Positions 36,062-43,416 of a stretch of DNA of 64,000 bases are shown here, in pieces. The translations under genes were made by a program, and so were the position numbers. Source of the DNA: Chloroflexota bacterium (GTDB lineage: Bacteria > Chloroflexota > Anaerolineae > Anaerolineales > DRMV01). Under the pieces are notes generated by a model. That model was not told the DNA's origin. It did no database searches and worked only from the letters and a program-made list of their open reading frames with translations. The number at the start of each line of letters is the position of its first letter. Within the stretch, counting starts at the first letter, position 1. The stretch is from the NCBI GenBank assembly GCA_011322445.1, contig DRMV01000048.1, forward strand, positions 62,001-126,000, given 5' to 3'.

Positions 36062-37861
36062 TCACAGCCCCAGGTACGCGCCAAGAGCAGTCGTCAGAAT
36101 GACCAGCACGGTAAACAACGCACCCTTTTTCACGAAATCCATCGGCTTGTATTCGCCCGGGCCCATGAGGAAGACGTTGACCTGATAGGTGGGCGAACTG
36201 AAAACGTTGGAAGCCCCCAACGCCGCCACTACCGCCGCGGCCCGCGGGTCAGCGCCAATGTGGGCTGCCGTTTGAATTGCCAGGGGAATCGTCACGACTG
36301 CTGCGGTGACGTTAGAAGTCAGATGCCCCACCACCGCGGCGACCACGGCAATGAGCAAATAAAGCCAAAACGCGCTGTGCCCGCCGAGGAAACCACCCAG
36401 CAGGTGCCCCACGGCTTCCGAGGTGCCGCTGTGCACCATGGCCGCGCCCAACGGCAACATACCGCTGATGAAAATGAGCACCTTCCACGAAATGGCGTGG
36501 TAGGCTTCTTCCATCGTCAGCACGCCGAGCAGAAGCAGCAGCGTGGCCCCGCCCACCGAAGCCGCGCCCAACGGCAAAAGGTGGAAACCCACCGCAGCCA
36601 GCGCCAGCACCGTGACCACCGCCGTCACCGTGGCCTTGAACACGGAAAGCGTGTTTCCGGCTTCTTCCAGGGTGGTTTTTTCCAGCACGATGAAGTTGTC
36701 GTCCTCTTCCAGCGCGGCAATGCGGTCGGCGCGTCCATGCACCAGCAGCGTATCGCCGAATTCCAGTTTGTGCCCGGCAAGGTGGTGGTGCAGGGGCTTG
36801 CCCTTGTGGTCAATGGCAAAAATGCGCAAGCCGTAGCGGTTGAAGAAATCGGTTTCGGCAACAGTTTTGCCCTGCAGCCATGCCCGCGGGGCAAGCGTCA
36901 CCTCGGCCATCTGGAAGCCTTCGCGGAGCAGGTTGGGCGGGAAGGCTTCCACTTCGGGGAGAATTTCCAACCCACAGGCAACCGCAGCGGATTGCACAGC
37001 CTGATCATCGCCCCGCAAAAGCAAGCGGTCGCCCGCCTGAAGCACCGTTTCGGCGGTGGGCGGCGGCAAAAAGTCTTCGCCGCGGCGAATGCCGATGACA
37101 TAAACACCATGGCGGGCGCGCAGGCCGCATTCCTGCAGGCTCAACCCCGCCAGCGGCGAATCGGCACGCACCACGGCCTCATGGAGCACCCTATCCAGCA
37201 GGTAAGCGCGGATGAGGGCATCGCTCTTCTGCAAAATGTCCTCATATTCCGGCTGGCGCTGGGGCAACAGGACGTTTTTGAGCGCCACCATCAACACAAT
37301 GGCCAACACCACGCCGGGGAGAATCAGCGGGGCCTGTTCAAAAATCTTGAACTGCGGCAGGGCAGCCGAGCCCAGAAATTCGTTCATGATGATGGTGGGC
37401 GTTGCGCCGATGAGCGTCACCATGCCACCGATGATGGTACCCATGCCCAAGGGAAAAACCAGCCGCGAGGGCGAAATTTTGGTCTTGCGGCTGGCGCTCA
37501 TCACCGCGGGCAGTAGCACCGCAGCGGTGCCGATGTTGACCATAATGGCCGAAAGGGCCGCCGCTGTGCCCATCACAATGGCAATCAGCGCCGATTCGTT
37601 CCCTTTGGCAAGGCCAACCAGTTTGTCGCCAAGCCAGCCCGCCGCCCCGCTGCGCTGCAACGCGCCGCCGATGATGAACAGGCCAAACATTGCCATCACA
37701 GCGTTGCTGCTGAAGCCTGCAAAGGCTTCTTTCCAGGAAACCAGCCCGGTCGCGCCCAGAGCAAAGAGCACGCCCAGGCCAATGATTTCCGGGCGCAACG
37801 CTTCGGTGAGCAACAGCGCCATGGTCACCAGAATGATGAGGGAGAAAATGAGGATCTGCAT
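36062..37861 (-). CDS. SLC13/DASS-type transporter with central RCK_C (TrkA-C) regulatory domains
   Basis: 599-aa integral membrane protein of the SLC13 (divalent anion:sodium symporter) group, which transports dicarboxylates, sulfate or phosphate. The N-terminal hydrophobic half includes the SNAVMAMFGLFIIGGAL segment and the ATPTIIMNEFLG motif (SNT-type Na+ site). Two TrkA-C-like soluble domains occupy the middle (residues about 210-390; GLSLQECGLRARHGVYVIGIR, RGEDFLPPPTAETVLQAGDR), then transmembrane segments resume and end GAYLGL. Substrate is not evident. It runs convergent to the CAP gene. Upstream is a repeat-rich gap. Confidence 0.88.
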   Translation of the reverse strand: MQILIFSLIILVTMALLLTEALRPEIIGLGVLFALGATGLVSWKEAFAGFSSNAVMAMFGLFIIGGALQRSGAAGWLGDKLVGLAKGNESALIAIVMGTAAALSAIMVNIGTAAVLLPAVMSASRKTKISPSRLVFPLGMGTIIGGMVTLIGATPTIIMNEFLGSAALPQFKIFEQAPLILPGVVLAIVLMVALKNVLLPQRQPEYEDILQKSDALIRAYLLDRVLHEAVVRADSPLAGLSLQECGLRARHGVYVIGIRRGEDFLPPPTAETVLQAGDRLLLRGDDQAVQSAAVACGLEILPEVEAFPPNLLREGFQMAEVTLAPRAWLQGKTVAETDFFNRYGLRIFAIDHKGKPLHHHLAGHKLEFGDTLLVHGRADRIAALEEDDNFIVLEKTTLEEAGNTLSVFKATVTAVVTVLALAAVGFHLLPLGAASVGGATLLLLLGVLTMEEAYHAISWKVLIFISGMLPLGAAMVHSGTSEAVGHLLGGFLGGHSAFWLYLLIAVVAAVVGHLTSNVTAAVVTIPLAIQTAAHIGADPRAAAVVAALGASNVFSSPTYQVNVFLMGPGEYKPMDFVKKGALFTVLVILTTALGAYLGL

Positions 37862-38278
37862 GGCAAGCCTCGCGGAAAAGGGTGTCTATTTGGCTTCAGT
37901 GAGAAACCACAGAAAGCACAGAAGCGCCACAGAAAACACAGAAATTGGGTAATTCGTGAAGCGTCACCTCGTCAATCCGTGAGAAACCCACCGTGCCAAA
38001 TTGACGATTCCTCTTTGTGTTCTTTGTTTGTATCTATTCAGCCTCAGTCAAGAAAAACCGCAGATTTTGCAGATTCCGCAGAAAAAACATCCACAGATTT
38101 CACAGATGAGCACAGATTGGGGCTAATTGGGCAAAAAATGCTGAAAAGCCCAATGCTCACTTCCGTTTCTTGGCGCCCTTGGCGTCATCTTGGTGCCCTT
38201 GGCGTCCTAAAATCCGTGCTCATCTGTAATTATCCGCGTTCATCCGCGGCCTGTTTTCCAATGGCTGAACAGTTACTT
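37862..38278. repeat. Repeat-rich spacer (CAGATT, CACAGAA and CTTGGCG families)
   Basis: 417 bases without a convincing gene. From left: CCACAGAAAGCACAGAAG / CGCCACAGAAAACACAGAA words (about 37900-37945), CCGCAGATT/CAGATTCCGCAG words (38055-38125), a CCCTTGGCGTC array (about 38170-38215) and ATCCGTGCTCATCTG/ATCCGCGTTCATCCGCGG words (38210-38250). The order CAGATT...CTTGGCGTC recurs (inverted) at 56243-56368. Confidence 0.7.
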
Positions 38279-38716
38279 TCAAAACTGGCATATTTCTACC
38301 TTGCCCTCAAGCGGCACACCGTTGGCGAGGGTGTTGGTGACGGTGCCCCACTCGGCGGCTTTTTCGTGCAGGTAGCGAAGTTTCTCGGGCGGCGCGTCGC
38401 TTTCAAGGTAAAGAGTATAGCGTATTTCTACCAGGCCGGGCGGCACATTGCGGCGGGTTCCTTCCACCTTCACGCGGGCGTCTTTTAATTCAATGCGCAT
38501 TTTCTTGGCAAGGGTCTGCACATTGGTGAGCAGGCACGTGCCCAGGGCGCTGAGCAGGGTTTCGGCAGCGTTGGGGCCGGCTTCCCCGCCGCCGCGCTGA
38601 ATGCTCACGGTGAAGGTGTGCTCGCGAACATGCGCCGTGGCGCTCACGGCATCGTTGCGCGCCACGGTCACGGCGTAGTGTTGGGTTTGGTTCTTGAAAT
38701 TGGTTTTGACGCTCAT
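38279..38716 (-). CDS. OsmC/Ohr-family peroxide reductase-like protein
   Basis: 145-aa OsmC-family protein; members reduce organic hydroperoxides through a cysteine pair. The N-terminal strands, GPNAAETLLSALGTCLLTNVQ (first reactive cysteine in GTC), a helix with ARVKVEGTRRNVPPG, and the C-terminal EWGTVTNTLANGVPLEG region are typical of the YhfA/general OsmC subgroup. The second cysteine of classical Ohr/OsmC is not seen in the expected place, so peroxidase activity is uncertain. GAGGTGCC precedes the ATG. It lies 14 nt from a glutaredoxin-like gene, a sensible electron donor. Confidence 0.85.
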   Translation of the reverse strand: MSVKTNFKNQTQHYAVTVARNDAVSATAHVREHTFTVSIQRGGGEAGPNAAETLLSALGTCLLTNVQTLAKKMRIELKDARVKVEGTRRNVPPGLVEIRYTLYLESDAPPEKLRYLHEKAAEWGTVTNTLANGVPLEGKVEICQF

Positions 38717-38730
38717 GGCACCTCAAATCG

Positions 38731-39018
38731 TTACTGCCCGCGATGAGGTCCAAACAGGGCGCGGGCTTTTTCTTCATCCACGCGGCAGCGGTCGGGGTCT
38801 AAAATTTCAAAGGGGTTGTGGCTCACGCCGTCCACCAGAATGCCGGGCGAGGCGCGCATGTTGTAGCGCTGCGCGATGGCAACGCCCTCGTCGGTTTCCA
38901 GCGGAATGCGGGTGTAGGGGATGCCGCGCTCGTCCAGGTATTGCATGATTTTGCGGCTGCGACGGCAGCGCCGCGCCGGAAGGATGACGATGCGGTGGGG
39001 GAATTGCTCTGTGCTCAT
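38731..39018 (-). CDS. Glutaredoxin-like protein (CRRS active site)
   Basis: 95-aa thioredoxin-fold protein. A CRRS motif (about residues 18-21) sits at the end of the first strand where CxxC/CxxS is expected, followed by KIMQYLDERGIPYTRIPLE and the cis-Pro segment MRASPGILVDG. The monothiol-like active site suggests glutathione- or low-molecular-thiol-linked chemistry or iron-sulfur transfer rather than dithiol reduction. Located just upstream of the osmC-like gene, probably co-transcribed. Confidence 0.75.
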   Translation of the reverse strand: MSTEQFPHRIVILPARRCRRSRKIMQYLDERGIPYTRIPLETDEGVAIAQRYNMRASPGILVDGVSHNPFEILDPDRCRVDEEKARALFGPHRGQ

Positions 39019-39042
39019 GGGGCTTGAACCTCATCAAAGGGA

Positions 39043-39126
39043 AACCGCAGATTACGCAGATTTCGCAGAAAAATCTGCGCTAATCTGTGGAATCTGTGGT
39101 TTTTCACCCACAGATTCCACAGATTC
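39043..39126. repeat. CAGATT/CGCAG repeat
   Basis: Words CCGCAGATTACGCAGATTTCGCAG (about 39044-39068) followed by the complementary AATCTGTGGAATCTGTGG (about 39080-39100) and CACAGATTCCACAGATTCACG, so the two halves can base-pair as a long hairpin. Between the glutaredoxin-like and UspA genes. Confidence 0.75.
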
Positions 39127-39137
39127 ACGCCGTGATT

Positions 39138-40025
39138 TTACTCCACGCTGTGGTCGGAGACGATCAGCACGGGGCAGGGGGCGTGTTTGCTGACATTCTC
39201 CGCCACGTAGCCCAAAACCACATCGTAAATCGTCAGGCGGCTGTGGGAGCCCATGACGATCATTTTGGCGTGGCGTTCTTCGGCGGTCTGCACGATGGGC
39301 GGGTAAATTTGCCCGCGGCGACCTTTGCGAATGAGCCCTTCCACCTCCAGCCCTTGCCCGCGCAGTTCTTCTACCAAGTTGGCAAGGGCTGGCTGGGCGG
39401 CGCGCATCCCAAGACCGCGGCCGACCACGCTCAGCACGATGAGTTTGGTCTTCTGTTCTTTTGCCAGCGAAGCCGCTACGTGGATGGCTTTTTCCGAGGC
39501 GGGCGAGAAGTCGGTCACCAGCAGGATGGGCCCTTCCTTGCCGTTGGCGGCTTGCTCGGGCGTGTGGGAAACTGCAATCACGGGGCAGGGGGCGTGCTTG
39601 ATGACGTGTTCGGTCACGCTGCCCAGCACCACGTCCCAGATGGAGCGGTTGCTGTGCGAGCCCATGACGATGACATCGGCTTCCACCTCTTGCGCCGCGG
39701 CAACGATTTCCTCCGCGGGGTCTCCTTCGCGCACCATTTCGGTCACGGCTACACCCAAATTGCGCAGGTCGGCGATGTCTTGGTGCAGGTGGGCGCGCTT
39801 TTCGGCTTCCAGCTCTCTGGTTTCCTTCTTCTGCAAAGCCTCCCATGCTTCCTCGGAAACGCCCGCTGGTTCTTCCGTTGCCCAAAGCGGCTCTTCAATC
39901 GGCTCCAGCACGGTCAGCACCCAAAGGTGCTTGCCGCTGTTGCCCTTGGCGAGGTCGGCGGCGACCTTCTTTGCCATTTCGGCGTGGGGCGAAAAGTCGG
40001 TAGCGAACAAGATGCGCCTGAACAT
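39138..40025 (-). CDS. Tandem universal stress protein (two UspA domains)
   Basis: 295-aa protein of two fused UspA domains: residues about 1-150 (ILFATDFSPHAEMAKK, then VIVMGSHSNRSIWDVVLGSV...HAPCPVIAV) and about 165-290 (ILLVTDFSPASEKAIHVAA, then MIVMGSHSRLTIYDVVLGYV...HAPCPVLIV). Both halves carry the nucleotide-binding GxxxxG/S-like GSHSR/N motif, so ATP binding is expected. It follows the ACR3/BASS gene by one nucleotide and is very likely translated from the same mRNA. GGAGG precedes the ATG at 40025. Confidence 0.93.
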   Translation of the reverse strand: MFRRILFATDFSPHAEMAKKVAADLAKGNSGKHLWVLTVLEPIEEPLWATEEPAGVSEEAWEALQKKETRELEAEKRAHLHQDIADLRNLGVAVTEMVREGDPAEEIVAAAQEVEADVIVMGSHSNRSIWDVVLGSVTEHVIKHAPCPVIAVSHTPEQAANGKEGPILLVTDFSPASEKAIHVAASLAKEQKTKLIVLSVVGRGLGMRAAQPALANLVEELRGQGLEVEGLIRKGRRGQIYPPIVQTAEERHAKMIVMGSHSRLTIYDVVLGYVAENVSKHAPCPVLIVSDHSVE

Positions 40026-40026
40026 T

Positions 40027-41055
40027 TCAAGCCTCCTTCGCGGCCAAAGCGCGGGCGGCTTCCTCTTTGGTCACGGCGCCAAAATAGCGCCGCACCCACG
40101 GTTCCAGTTTCAGGTAGCCGATGAGGAAGACAATCTGGAAGATGGGCAATGTGGCCGCCGGGATGGCGACCAGCGGCGAGAAAGCCGCCGTAGCCAGCGC
40201 GATGGCCGTGCCGTTGTTTTTGCCGGTGCTGGCAAACACAATGCCCATGTGATCTTCATAACTCAGGCCGCTTTTCCGGTCAAGCCATGTGATGACGGCC
40301 AAAGTGACCGTGACGAACAGCAGGTTGGGTACAATCAGCCATACCATCAGCTGCCACTTCTTCACCAAAATGCCCGCCTTCATGAAGAAAATCATGAAGA
40401 TGATGAGGAACATGCTCACCAGGGTGATGCTGGGGAACAGCGGGGCAATTTTGCGGAAGCCCTTTTCGCCCAGGGTGCGAATCAGCCCCAGGCGGGTCAG
40501 GTAGCCCAGCACCATCGGCAAAATCAGCACGGTGAGGATGGCGTGCATCAGCAGCCCCATCGGCACAGGGACGTGGAACGACCCGCCGAGGATGCCCAAC
40601 CAGAACGGGATGGCGGCAATGGCAGCGACGAAACTGGTCGCCACGGCCACCGTGGAGAGTTCCAGGTTGCCGCCGGCCAGGCCGGTATAGCCGATGCTCA
40701 TACTGGAACAGGGTACGACCATCACCAGCAGGAAGCCGAAGCCCACCTGCGGGTCGTGCAAAAAGGCTTTGCTCATCAGGAAGCCGAACAGCGGCGCCCA
40801 GAGGAAATTGTAGAGCAGAGTCAGCCCCAGCCCTTTGAGGTTGCGCGCTGCTTCCACCAGGGCTTCCAAACGAATGTTGACCATCATCGGGTAAATCATC
40901 AGGAAGACGATGACGGTGATGAGGGTTTTTAGCGTGGGGGCATGGGCTTTGGTGAAAGGCGCGTTGAGATAGCCCAGCACCCACCCCACGGCAATGGCCA
41001 CGGTGACGTACCACAGCATGTATTTTTTCAGGTGTTCCTGAATTTTCTTCAACAT
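40027..41055 (-). CDS. ACR3/BASS-family transporter
   Basis: 342-aa membrane protein of the bile-acid/arsenite (BASS/ACR3) superfamily with ten predicted helices. The central segment VVPCSSMSIGYTGLAGGN has the membrane-embedded Pro-Cys of ACR3-type arsenite exporters, and a later TGKNNGTAIALATAAF matches the second crossover helix. The substrate (arsenite, another oxyanion or an organic anion) cannot be fixed from sequence. The Shine-Dalgarno GGAGG lies inside an inverted repeat (41061-41124), so translation may be controlled. Its stop is one nucleotide from the tandem UspA start. Confidence 0.8.
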   Translation of the reverse strand: MLKKIQEHLKKYMLWYVTVAIAVGWVLGYLNAPFTKAHAPTLKTLITVIVFLMIYPMMVNIRLEALVEAARNLKGLGLTLLYNFLWAPLFGFLMSKAFLHDPQVGFGFLLVMVVPCSSMSIGYTGLAGGNLELSTVAVATSFVAAIAAIPFWLGILGGSFHVPVPMGLLMHAILTVLILPMVLGYLTRLGLIRTLGEKGFRKIAPLFPSITLVSMFLIIFMIFFMKAGILVKKWQLMVWLIVPNLLFVTVTLAVITWLDRKSGLSYEDHMGIVFASTGKNNGTAIALATAAFSPLVAIPAATLPIFQIVFLIGYLKLEPWVRRYFGAVTKEEAARALAAKEA

Positions 41056-41060
41056 AGGGG

Positions 41061-41124
41061 CCTCCAGGTTTAAGGGTCAGGTGATTGGGAAATTGGGGCG
41101 TTGGGGCTTTGCGAAACCTGGAGG
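41061..41124 (-). promoter_or_regulatory. Inverted repeat that can hide the transporter's ribosome site
   Basis: An 11-bp perfect pair, CCTCCAGGTTT (41061-41071) and AAACCTGGAGG (41114-41124), separated by 42 bases of a GATTGGG/GTTGGGG repeat. On the minus-strand mRNA the 3' arm contains the Shine-Dalgarno GGAGG 5 nt before the ACR3/BASS ATG, so the upstream arm can pair with and mask it. Confidence 0.6.
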
Positions 41125-41260
41125 TGAGCGTTTGATCCAGCCGCCGAGGTTACAGAGGCAGCCGTGTGACAGGGATTCGAGCACAAGGCAACGCATTGGA
41201 AATATCCTTGAAAACCACGCACGGTGTAGCATCTACGCTCATTGGCGAGGGCTGTAGTTG

Positions 41261-42034
41261 TTAGCGTAAGAGCATCAGGTATTGAACACCTATCACGATG
41301 AGAATGGGTGCTACGAGCAGGCTGATGATGCGGTTGAGTTTCGGTGTCCAATAACGGCGCACGAACAGCGCCGTCAGGCTGATGACGATGAACTCATACG
41401 CGCCCAAACTCAATTCCATCGGCGTAAAGAATTTGCCCATCGCGATCTGGGCAAGGATGGCCGCCCACGCGGCAGTTACCACCCCCAAGGAACCCAACGC
41501 GTAAGCCCGTTTGGGGTGATGCCCCAACGCCCAGTTGTAAATTGGCACTGTGAAGGGTTTGCCGCCAGCGGAAAGCAGGCCGGTAAGGAAACCGCCACCA
41601 AACGATACTGGCGCAAGCCACGCAGGATGAGCAGGGTCTTCGCGCTCGGGCACGGGCTTCACGAACAGCAACCGCACGCCGACCAGGATTGCGTAAATAC
41701 CCAGCAACACCAGCAGGGCGATGTCGGAAAGCGCGAATTCCAACAACCGCCCCAGCAGCGCGCCGATGCCGCTGGAAATGATGATGAGCGCCCAATCCTC
41801 ACGCACCGAGGTCAGCACATCGGTTTGCTCCAGCGAAAGCAGCAGCGCGGCGACGCTGAGTACAACCAGGTTCACAGTGATGGCTTCGTGGATGGGCAAG
41901 CCCATCAGATTAACCAGCAAAATGACGAGGAAGAAGCGGTCCACCCACGAGCGGATGGACGCCGTCACGGTGCCCACGATGAGGCCGGTGATAAGACCTT
42001 TGACCAGCAGCATAATGAGCGCTTGCATCGTCAT
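41261..42034 (-). CDS. TSUP (TauE/SafE) family anion transporter
   Basis: 257-aa membrane protein with about eight hydrophobic helices, matching the TSUP family (sulfite, sulfoacetate, thiosulfate or organosulfonate export). Telltale stretches are GLIVGTVTASIRSWVDRF at the N-terminus, a GALLGRLLEFALSDIALLVL repeat half, and the second-half GGGFLTGLLSAGGKPF. AGGAGG lies upstream of the ATG at 42034. The substrate is unknown. It lies within the redox and anion transport group of this region. Confidence 0.85.
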   Translation of the reverse strand: MTMQALIMLLVKGLITGLIVGTVTASIRSWVDRFFLVILLVNLMGLPIHEAITVNLVVLSVAALLLSLEQTDVLTSVREDWALIIISSGIGALLGRLLEFALSDIALLVLLGIYAILVGVRLLFVKPVPEREDPAHPAWLAPVSFGGGFLTGLLSAGGKPFTVPIYNWALGHHPKRAYALGSLGVVTAAWAAILAQIAMGKFFTPMELSLGAYEFIVISLTALFVRRYWTPKLNRIISLLVAPILIVIGVQYLMLLR

Positions 42035-42185
42035 GGCACGCTATCCTCCTTATTGAGAAAGGTATTTTTCAGTCTGAGAAAAATGAAACACAGGAAGCAC
42101 AGAAGCCCACCAAAAACACAGAAAAGGAATTGGTGAAGCCTCACTTCAACATCTGTTGGTGTTGGTGGTCGCAATTAAGGAGCGT

Positions 42186-42566
42186 CTACTCGTGGTGATG
42201 CCCCTTGTCTTTGCCGTGATCTTTGCAGGGAGTGTAGCCGCGCAGGCGTCCGGCGAGGTAGGCTTCCACCGCCGAGTGCACGGTGCCCTGCGCGCCGGTG
42301 ACAACCTCAATGCCGTAGCGGGTGAAAAAGTCCACCGCGCGCGGCCCCATCCCGCCGGTGAGCAAGACGTCCACGCCCAGTTGTTTGATGAGTGCAGGCA
42401 GTTCGCCCGGGCTGTGCCCGCCTGCCCCCGGGTTGGGGATAGCCTGAACAGACGCAATTGCGCCGTTTTCCACAGTAACGATGGTGTAGTACGGGCAACG
42501 CCCGAAGTGATGGCTGATCATGCTCTCCAGCCCTTGCGGGGTTTCGGATGTCACGGCGATTTTCAT
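42186..42566 (-). CDS. NifX/NifB-like dinitrogenase iron-molybdenum cofactor family protein
   Basis: 126-aa protein of the NifX/NafY/VnfX fold (KIAVTSETPQGLESMISHHFGRCPYY start, GAGGHSPGELP, VLLTGGMGPRAVDFF). No other nitrogen fixation genes are nearby, so a role in metal or sulfur cluster handling is more likely than nitrogenase assembly. The C-terminus is rich in His, Lys and Asp, ending KGHHHE, a probable metal-binding tail. AGGAGG precedes the ATG. A palindrome CATTCC-N6-GGAATG at 42584-42601 lies just upstream and is identical in its arms to that before the thioredoxin-like/arsR pair. Confidence 0.85.
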   Translation of the reverse strand: MKIAVTSETPQGLESMISHHFGRCPYYTIVTVENGAIASVQAIPNPGAGGHSPGELPALIKQLGVDVLLTGGMGPRAVDFFTRYGIEVVTGAQGTVHSAVEAYLAGRLRGYTPCKDHGKDKGHHHE

Positions 42567-42583
42567 GGTACCTCCTGAAAATT

Positions 42584-42601
42584 CATTCCAAAACCGGAAT
42601 G
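42584..42601 (-). promoter_or_regulatory. CATTCC-N6-GGAATG operator upstream of the NifX-like gene
   Basis: An 18-bp palindrome (arms 42584-42589 and 42596-42601, spacer AAAACC) centred about 27 bp before the NifX-like ATG. Both arms are the same as in the site at 43316-43333. The two are most simply read as operators for the ArsR protein encoded between them. Confidence 0.7.
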
Positions 42602-42605
42602 GTAT

Positions 42606-42684
42606 AAACGCAGAAAAAACCGCAGATTTCGCAGATTAACACCGATTTGCTTGTCGTCAGCAAAAAATCTGCGGAATCTGTGGC
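42606..42684. repeat. CAGATT/CGCAG repeat
   Basis: AAAACCGCAGATTTCGCAGATT (about 42616-42638) and its near complement AATCTGCGGAATCTGTGG (about 42665-42682), between the NifX-like and arsR genes. It can form a long hairpin. Same family as 39043-39126. Confidence 0.75.
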
Positions 42685-42687
42685 TCC

Positions 42688-43062
42688 CTACCAATCGCAC
42701 TTGCGCGGGCCGCAGGGCTTGCGCGACATGCCTTCCATGCCATCCAACGCATCCAGCGCAGCAGCAGTGTCGGCAAGGGCATCCAGCAGTTCGGCCACCC
42801 GGCGGCAACGCAGGTGGTAAATTACTCGCGTCCCATCTTTGGTCGTACGTACCAGGTCGGCGGCACGGAGCACCATCAGATGCTGGGAAACATTCGCCTG
42901 CGAGCGCCCTGTAATTTCCATCAAATCGCGCACACAGCGCGGGCTTTCCCGCAGAGCAAGCAGGATGCGCAGGCGCACAGGGTTCCCCAGCAGGCGGGCG
43001 AGTTTGACTGCACGCCCGTGCACTTTCATGGGAGGAGGAGAAACAGAAAAGCGTTCAGTCAT
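42688..43062 (-). CDS. ArsR/SmtB-family transcriptional repressor
   Basis: 124-aa winged-helix repressor of the ArsR family. The recognition helix segment RSQANVSQHLMVLRAADLV is canonical, and the wing (TTKDGTRVIYHLR) is intact. Cysteines that could sense metals, metalloids or thiol state lie in RCVRDLM (helix alpha3), HLRCRRV and at the C-terminus CGPRKC. Start set at ATG 43062 (TTG at 43074 is an alternative). It overlaps the thioredoxin-like gene upstream by 8 nt, so the two are co-translated. Likely operators are the two CATTCC-N6-GGAATG palindromes. Confidence 0.9.
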   Translation of the reverse strand: MTERFSVSPPPMKVHGRAVKLARLLGNPVRLRILLALRESPRCVRDLMEITGRSQANVSQHLMVLRAADLVRTTKDGTRVIYHLRCRRVAELLDALADTAAALDALDGMEGMSRKPCGPRKCDW

Positions 43063-43309
43063 TGTGGGTTTCAAAAATCCGCCGCAACGCAGCCACGGTT
43101 GGAGCGTTGCGAGAGGCCACTACTCGTCCGTTGACTTCCAGTCGCGGCAACGTGAGCGGGTTGAAGCGAGCAAGGGACGAAACATCGTTGATTTCTTCAA
43201 CCACGAGTTGCGCTACGGTGGTCAGCGCTGCTTCCAAAAGCCGCTCCCGCAAACGCTGGTAGCGGCGACATGCGGGAACACCATAAAGTCTGACATGCAA
43301 GGTTGCCAT
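43055..43309 (-). CDS. Thioredoxin-like single-cysteine protein
   Basis: 84-aa thioredoxin-fold protein (first strand LHVRLYGVPAC, then CRRY instead of CxxC, then NPLTLPRLEVNGRVVA with the cis-Pro). It has only one cysteine at the active site. Start set at ATG 43309; the ATG at 43318 overlaps the repressor operator and has no ribosome site. It forms an operon with arsR. A role in sensing or relaying thiol, sulfide or metalloid stress is inferred from this pairing. Confidence 0.7.
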   Translation of the reverse strand: MATLHVRLYGVPACRRYQRLRERLLEAALTTVAQLVVEEINDVSSLARFNPLTLPRLEVNGRVVASRNAPTVAALRRIFETHND

Positions 43310-43315
43310 CTTATT

Positions 43316-43333
43316 CATTCCACTTTTGGAATG
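43316..43333 (-). promoter_or_regulatory. CATTCC-N6-GGAATG operator before the thioredoxin-like/arsR genes
   Basis: An 18-bp palindrome with arms 43316-43321 and 43328-43333 and spacer ACTTTT, 7 bp before the chosen start of the thioredoxin-like gene. Same arms as at 42584-42601; probable autoregulatory ArsR site. Confidence 0.75.
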
Positions 43334-43416
43334 TTATCGCGGCACGGAAAAGGCGTCAAGGTTTTTACAACCACAGAGCGCATGTTAACTGCTCCTCAGG
43401 AAGGCCAGTTCCCCCC

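Noticed and set aside
41150..41240. tRNA-like GCTCGAATCCC stretch on the minus strand near 41170
   Set aside because: It looks like a T-arm but no acceptor or anticodon stem can be built around it, and the flanks do not pair as a cloverleaf.
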